Shown: in pieces, positions 59,173-64,000 of the stretch
How the letters are laid out: every line of letters starts with the position of its first letter
How positions within the stretch are numbered: position 1 is the first letter of the stretch
Source: Cephalotus follicularis
Lineage: Eukaryota > Streptophyta > Magnoliopsida > Oxalidales > Cephalotaceae
Length of the DNA stretch: 64,000 nucleotides
Direction: 5' to 3'
Assembly: GCA_001972305.1 (NCBI GenBank)
Contig: BDDD01005226.1
Coordinates: forward strand, 1 to 64,000
Translations under genes and position numbers: made by a program
The notes under the pieces: generated by a model
What the model was told of the DNA's origin: nothing
Databases searched by the model: none
The model's input: only the letters and a program-made list of their open reading frames with translations

Positions 59173-60889
59173 GCATATGGTATAGCAGAGGGAGAGACTA
59201 AGGAAACATGGTGTTGGTTCATGGATTTGCTATTGAATAACATTGGTCCAGTGGAGGAAAATGGGTGAACATTTATGTTAGATCAACAAAAGGTTAGTTT
59301 GTGTTTGACATTGAATTTTCTTGTACTTTGTTTATACTTTCATTATATACACATTGCTAACAGTTTTTTTTGTCATTTGTGAGTTTCTTGTAGGGACTTG
59401 TACCTGTTGGAGAGAGTTTGTTTGATGAGTCAATAACAAACCATGGTAAGCATAGATATTGCCTCAAGCATATCTATAGGAAATTCAAGAGTTCATTCAA
59501 GGAAAAAATATTGAAGGACATCTCATGTTTGCTGTTGGGACCAGTCATAAGCAAGTGTTCATAGATAACATAGAGGCATTTAAGAGGTATAATCTTGAAG
59601 TGCATGCTTATCTACACAAGATACACCCAAAGCATTGGTCTAGGCATGCATTTGCAACAAGAGTCAAAACTGACTGTGTGGTGAATAATGTGGTTGAGAG
59701 CTTCAATGCAATGATTTTGGAGGCAAGGGGACTGCCAATAATCTCTATGATGGAAGAATCCAGAAAAAGCACATGGTGAGAATCCAATAAAGGTACGCTG
59801 CAATGGACAGGTATGATGGCATTATCTGTCCAAAAATTAGGGGAAGATTAGAGCAATTGAAGCAAGAAGAAAAATTGTGGCAGTGTCTATGGGCTGGTGG
59901 AGATAAATATGATGTTGGGCAAGGGAAGGGACAGTATATGGTTGTCTTGGGCTTGAAGACATGCTCTTGCTATATATATAACATAAGTGGGATTCCTTGT
60001 GTGCATGTCATGAGAGCTATCATGTATGATGGAAGGAGGGTTGAAGATTATGTGCATGAGTATTACTCAAAAACATAGCACTTGCTGGCTTATAAAATTA
60101 GTATTAATCATGTTAGAAGGAAAGATGATTGGGAATGTAATGGACATGATCCCATTCAACCCCCAATGACTCATAAAAAAGCTGGAAGGCCAAGAAAGAC
60201 AAGGAAGAGAGGTGCTGGTGAGCCACTAAGGCCTTGAACTTTTAGAAGATAGTACAAGACCATCTCTTGCTCAAGGTGCAAGCAGGAAGGCCATAATAGG
60301 AGTACATGCAAGGAGCCAATTGGAGGTCCCTCAACAGTAAGTTGTTGTTTGTGTTTTTTCATCATATTTTATCATGCAATTTTCAAACTGATCATTCATT
60401 TTCTGCAGCAGGCTACATGTAATACCCCATATCTTTTCAAGGTGGATCCTCTTTGCTTGAGTGAGGACTCTGTATCTTTCGACGGAAACCACCACAGTTG
60501 TGGAGATATAACTCCAGGTTTGTTTGTGTGAACTATACGGGTATGGTCTTGGTTATTCCCTTTGGGTTGTTTGAGGATCCCTCGATTCTTGCCGTTCTGT
60601 GTACTTTTGAAAGTTTCGTTGCTAGTGCATCTCTGTGGTGGTTGGGTCAATCTTGGTGCTAAAGTCAGGGGACTAAGCGGTGCATGGACCTTCAGATATA
60701 ACCTTAGCTGGTGATGAGGTTGGGCATGCTATTTGGGCTGGCCTTGGTTGGGCCTGCTTGGTTGAGCTGCTCGGCTTCATAGCAGACTTGCGTTTTGTTG
60801 CGAAGCTCGTGAGGTGCCCTCGCTGTGGGATCATATTTGAGTTGGGCAGACTAAATGCATTAACTCCAAGTTGTGATGCTCTACGTTAA

Positions 60890-61100
60890 TTGTAGTAGAG
60901 CAGACCTGCGGTAATTGTCAAGAGCAGACCAGACCAAACCAGACCAGAGCGAAGCAGACCTTGTCTAGGATGCACATACTTGGTTGAGCAAGCCTGCGAG
61001 TAGACATGGTCTAGGATGATAAGACCTAGTTGAGCAAACCTAGTCTTTGTTAAGCAGACCTAGTCTAGGATGAGCAGACCTGGTTAAGCAAACCTAGGAA
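60890..61100. repeat. GAGCAGACCTxG-type degenerate array
   Basis: About a dozen copies of AGCAGACC or AGCAAACCTAG at spacing 5-30 bp near the 5' part of the family D LTR. Confidence 0.75.
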
Positions 61101-61500
61101 CATATGGGACCCGACCAGAAAGTGCCTAATTTGAGCAAACCTGGGATGGAGCCTGTTTTATTAAAGCCCAAAACTTTGGCCCTTTATATTTCAAATTCTC
61201 CAAAACTCTAGAAAGCTCTTCACACTCATATATATATATATATATATATACGGTACGAAAATTTTAGGGCGGAGGGGGCCTCTCTTCATTCTTTGTGTTG
61301 GCTGAACTTCACCTTCTCTAAGCTCTACACTTCTTCTTTAAGAAATTGAGTTTATAAGTGATTCTCATCCATTCTTCTAGTACATTAAGACTGGAATCTG
61401 GTAGCTGATCTGGAGTTTTGAGAGGATAGTCCATGGTAGTGGATTACAATAAATCTGTGAGTGAGACATTCCCTTCTTATCTTTCTTAGCATTGAGATTC

Positions 61501-61535
<35 letters not shown>

Positions 61536-61920
61536 CCCTTTTGTGATCATGATGTGTTATGATTCGATCTGGATTTTAATCCCGTAAGTCTTATGTCGAG
61601 TATGCTCTTTGGTTGTGATGTGATTCACGAGCAGATGAGTGCTCCAGCTCTGGGTGACAAGGTCACTTTCCCATGATATGTATTTGTATTATGATGCTAA
61701 GTGCCATATGATATCGGTCGATGGTGAGGTGTACGTTCGACACCCAACTCCCTTTAGCAGGCCCATTGGTCTATGATGGGGTGTTATGAGGGACTACCAC
61801 AGGCTTCCATAGCTTGCTTATGCATCATACCATTTTCTATGATGCTATGTTGAGTGTGAATGCAGCTGTGCTCCGTTACTCACCCATCGGACCGTATATG
61901 CTTATCTGATGAGATTGAGA

Positions 61921-62160
61921 TGATATACCACCTATGTGGCAGCCTTTGTGGCTACTCTGATGATATACTGCATATGTGGTAGCCTTTGTGGCTACTCTGG
62001 TGATATACCACCTATGTGGCAGCCTTTGTGGCTACTCTGATGATATATCTCCTATGTGGCAGCCTTTGTGGCTACTATGATGATACACCGCCTATGTGGC
62101 AGCCTCTGTGGCTACTCTGATGATACACCGCCTATGTGGCTACTAGTTGTTATGATTTAG
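61921..62160. repeat. 40-bp tandem repeat, about six copies
   Basis: TGATATACCACCTATGTGGC + AGCCTTTGTGGCTACTCTGA repeats with a 40-bp period from 61921. Degraded 'gcctatgtggctac' units follow to about 62490. Each unit can pair GTGGCAGCC/GGCTAC locally. Confidence 0.93.
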
Positions 62161-63439
62161 CCTCTCGGTGAGGGAGAGCTACAGGCCCCTTGTGCAAGGT
62201 ACGGTTGTTATGATTTAGCCTCTCGGTGAGCGATGGGTCAGTGAGTTGATACGCCGGCCCCTCGTGCTAGGTATGGTTACTATGGCTGAATTTATCAGAC
62301 GAGGGTGGAGTCTGTGTGGTGATACGCCGGCCCCCCGGACGAGGCTGAGGTATAGGCACCCTGTAGCATTGTATGATACACTGCCTATGTGGCTACAGCC
62401 TATGTGGCTAGTCTGATGATACATTGCCTGTGTGGCTACAGCCTATGTGGCTACAGCCTATGTGGTTAGTCTGAAGCCTCTATGGCTACTGGTCATTATG
62501 GATTGGCCTCTCGGCGAGGGTGGGGTGCGTACAGTGACACGTAGACCCCTCGTGCAAGGTATGGTTGTTATGGGTGGATTTCTCGGACGAGACTGAGATA
62601 TTTGATTTCTGGGGATGAGGCTGAGATATTTCTTACAGGTACTCTGCACCGGTGTATAAGGATGATTGATATGATGACGGTAACATGAGGTATGGCGTTC
62701 ACATGTTTTGTGACAATGATATGATATATGATGACAGTATACTTGTACAAGCATCCCCGGATATTGTGATTTATTGGGCACATTCCTTGATGCTTGGTTG
62801 ATTACCTCCACAGACTTTGATGTTATTATGTACTCTGATTTTATCGTGGATATTATTGATGTTTGTGAAGCTCTTATTTGTGTATTGAGTTTATTCAGTG
62901 GATTCTTGTGTTTCATCAAGGGCTTGTAACCTTGATGCTGTCATAAGAAGCTTAAAAGCATATTGATCACAGCTCCATTGGCTATGATATATTTTCTCAT
63001 TCAGCGCATCCAATTTCTTGTATGGATGCAATAGGGAATGAATTGTCCTAACTCACTTAGTCATTCGGGCTGGACCTCTCTTATCTATATTTTCCAGTTG
63101 AGACAACAGTTGGCAAGCCCCTGATTCAACAATCCTATAGCAGTTGGGTTGCTAGAGGTAGACCACGACACATATATTATTCACTGGCGGTTCAGGCTAG
63201 CTTCACATGCATGCATTGGAACATATGGGAATTGATAGTTAGAATGATCTTGAGTTGATAAAATATTATGAGTAAATATGATGTATATGACTAAAATGAT
63301 GAGATGGAACTTAATTAAATAATCATGATATACATACATAAATTTGGATTTAATGAACTATCGATTCCTCCTTCAGGAGTGTGAAAATATAAATTATGGT
63401 TTGAACTGTAGATTTTAGCAACCGTTTTCAATGTTCTGT

Positions 63440-63720
63440 TAAGGCAGAGCTTGGACAGCCAAAGGAAGAGCTCATAATGCTAAGGCAAAACTCGGACAAT
63501 TGAAGGCAGATCTTCGAATGCCAAAGCAGACCTCGGGGAAGCAGCCAGAGGTAGAGATCATAGCTCAAATCTCGAAGTCAAACCTCAGTGCTTGAAGACA
63601 GACCTCAAAGGTAGAGGTTAGACCTTAGAGTAAGGAAGCTAAGGTAGAGCTTGGAAAGGTAAGGCAGAGCTCAGAAAGCTAAGGTAGAGCTCGAGAAGCA
63701 AAGGTAGACCTCGACGCTTA
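63440..63720. repeat. AAGGTAGAGCTCG-type degenerate array
   Basis: Around 14 copies of AAGGCAGAGCTCGGA or AGGTAGACCTCG with a loose period of about 20 bp, immediately before the 3' part of the family D LTR. Confidence 0.85.
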
Positions 63721-64000
63721 GCGCCTGTTCTCTGCAAAACACGCTGTTGGTGTACGTAGTTAGTATTTGTTGTAAAGCACGACCATGTGGAATGGGTCAT
63801 GTCACTACAAGATTTGGTGCTAGAAGATCCACAAAATCTCAGTCAGCTTCTCATGCTCCTAGCAGCAGTCATGCAGCATCTTCACCACCAAGCACAAGTC
63901 GGGCAACTTCTCAGCCTGGGAGGACCACCAAGTCAACTTCTCAGCCAAGGAGGACCACCCAAACAGCTTCTCAGCCAGCCAGAGCCAACCAGACAGCTTC

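Larger units (their letters stand above)
60418..63804 (+). mobile_element. Long solo LTR (family D) in the transposase last exon
   Basis: 3387 bp from TGTAATACCCCATATCTTTTC to AATGGGTCATGTCA, flanked by the perfect duplication CTACA (60413-60417 and 63805-63809). No primer site or coding domain, so a solo LTR. Contains GCAGACC-type repeats (60890-61100), TA and TG microsatellites (61228-61250, 61501-61535), a 40-bp tandem array, a CTCC-TTCA-GGAG hairpin (63368-63379) and an AAGGTAGAGCTCG-type array. Confidence 0.92.
49165..64000 (+). mobile_element. Mutator-like (MuDR-type) transposon with transposase relic
   Basis: The probable left terminus begins near 49166 with AGGTTAAATTCATTATTGCC, typical of plant MULE terminal repeats; the right end is beyond the window. 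The element carries a transposase relic split by introns, LTR insertions and a tandem duplication. Layout: leader to about 50117, N-terminal frame 50118-50982, solo LTR 50983-53941, DNA-binding part 53947-54606, LTR-like fragment 54612-54905, second copy 54906-60417, solo LTR 60418-63804, last exon from 63810. Confidence 0.7.
54907..64000 (+). pseudogene. MULE transposase, second copy (catalytic domain to C-terminus)
   Basis: Carries the acidic region (55011-55493), DNA-binding domain (58513-58855) and MULE catalytic domain. The first Asp lies in FIHLDACHLKGL (about 59080). The second lies in MLDQQK|GLVP, where GT...AG intron 59293-59394 splits the codons. The Glu lies in NNVVESFNAMILEARG (about 59688). 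A SWIM finger CSC-X10-CVH follows at about 59967-60007, then GRPRKTRKRGAG and a CCHC knuckle CSRCKQEGHNRSTC. Another intron begins GTAAGT after GGPST (60335) and ends CTGCAG at about 60408. The last exon, split by the solo LTR 60418-63804, encodes a Ser/Gln/Thr-rich tail running off the window. Stops at 58857, 59268, 59779 and 60078 and a one-base frame loss near 59527 make it a pseudogene, though DDE residues persist. Confidence 0.88.

Overview
This window looks like nuclear DNA of a flowering plant, probably a eudicot, from a repeat-dense region. It is AT-rich and almost entirely transposable elements inserted into one another. I found one intact host gene, a hybrid proline-rich protein at 14620-15144. 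I also found a decayed MUS81-like gene fragment at 24217-24695 (minus strand). There is no bacterial-type gene organisation, CRISPR array or convincing tRNA. I cannot name the species.

Most element boundaries were fixed by reading target-site duplications (TSDs) directly. 1-857: end of a CACTA transposon with GCCGACCG arrays. 1931-2276: small MITE. 2312-9870: family A gag-only LTR retrotransposon (TSD GAGAG), with a copia-like solo LTR inside its first LTR (4474-5802, TSD AAGTT). 10737-14286: about 406-bp tandem duplication whose second copy is split by a short LTR element (11436-14154, TSD TTTCT). 14510-15144: the host gene. 15695-17337: CACTA-like element split by a solo LTR (15961-16861, TSD GTAGT). 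18112-23830: partial family B LTR split by a 3.4-kb solo LTR (19692-23786, TSD GCATA), itself hit by a hAT element (19696-20345, TSD CATATGAC). 24217-27529: MUS81 fragment and a truncated copia element. 27649-31395: Mutator-like element (9-bp TSD AATATTTTA) split by a solo LTR (28909-31344).

34478-48827 is a second family A element on the minus strand (TSD GTTCG). It contains a family B element (37947-45625, TSD ATTCT), whose 3' LTR is split by a scrambled relative (40163-45007). From about 49165 to the window end lies a Mutator-like (MULE) transposon with a decayed transposase. That transposase carries a solo LTR (50983-53941, TSD AAGGC), a 4.3-kb tandem duplication that includes this LTR, and a solo LTR (60418-63804, TSD CTACA) in its last exon.

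The most unusual pattern is that unrelated elements (copia-like LTRs, a TGTAACGACCC-type LTR, a hAT, family A LTRs) each carry an array of short, near-palindromic, degenerately spaced motifs. Three of these arrays share the core TYGAYGTCT. A second pattern is a hairpin with a UUCG-type loop in the sense strand of three long-LTR families.
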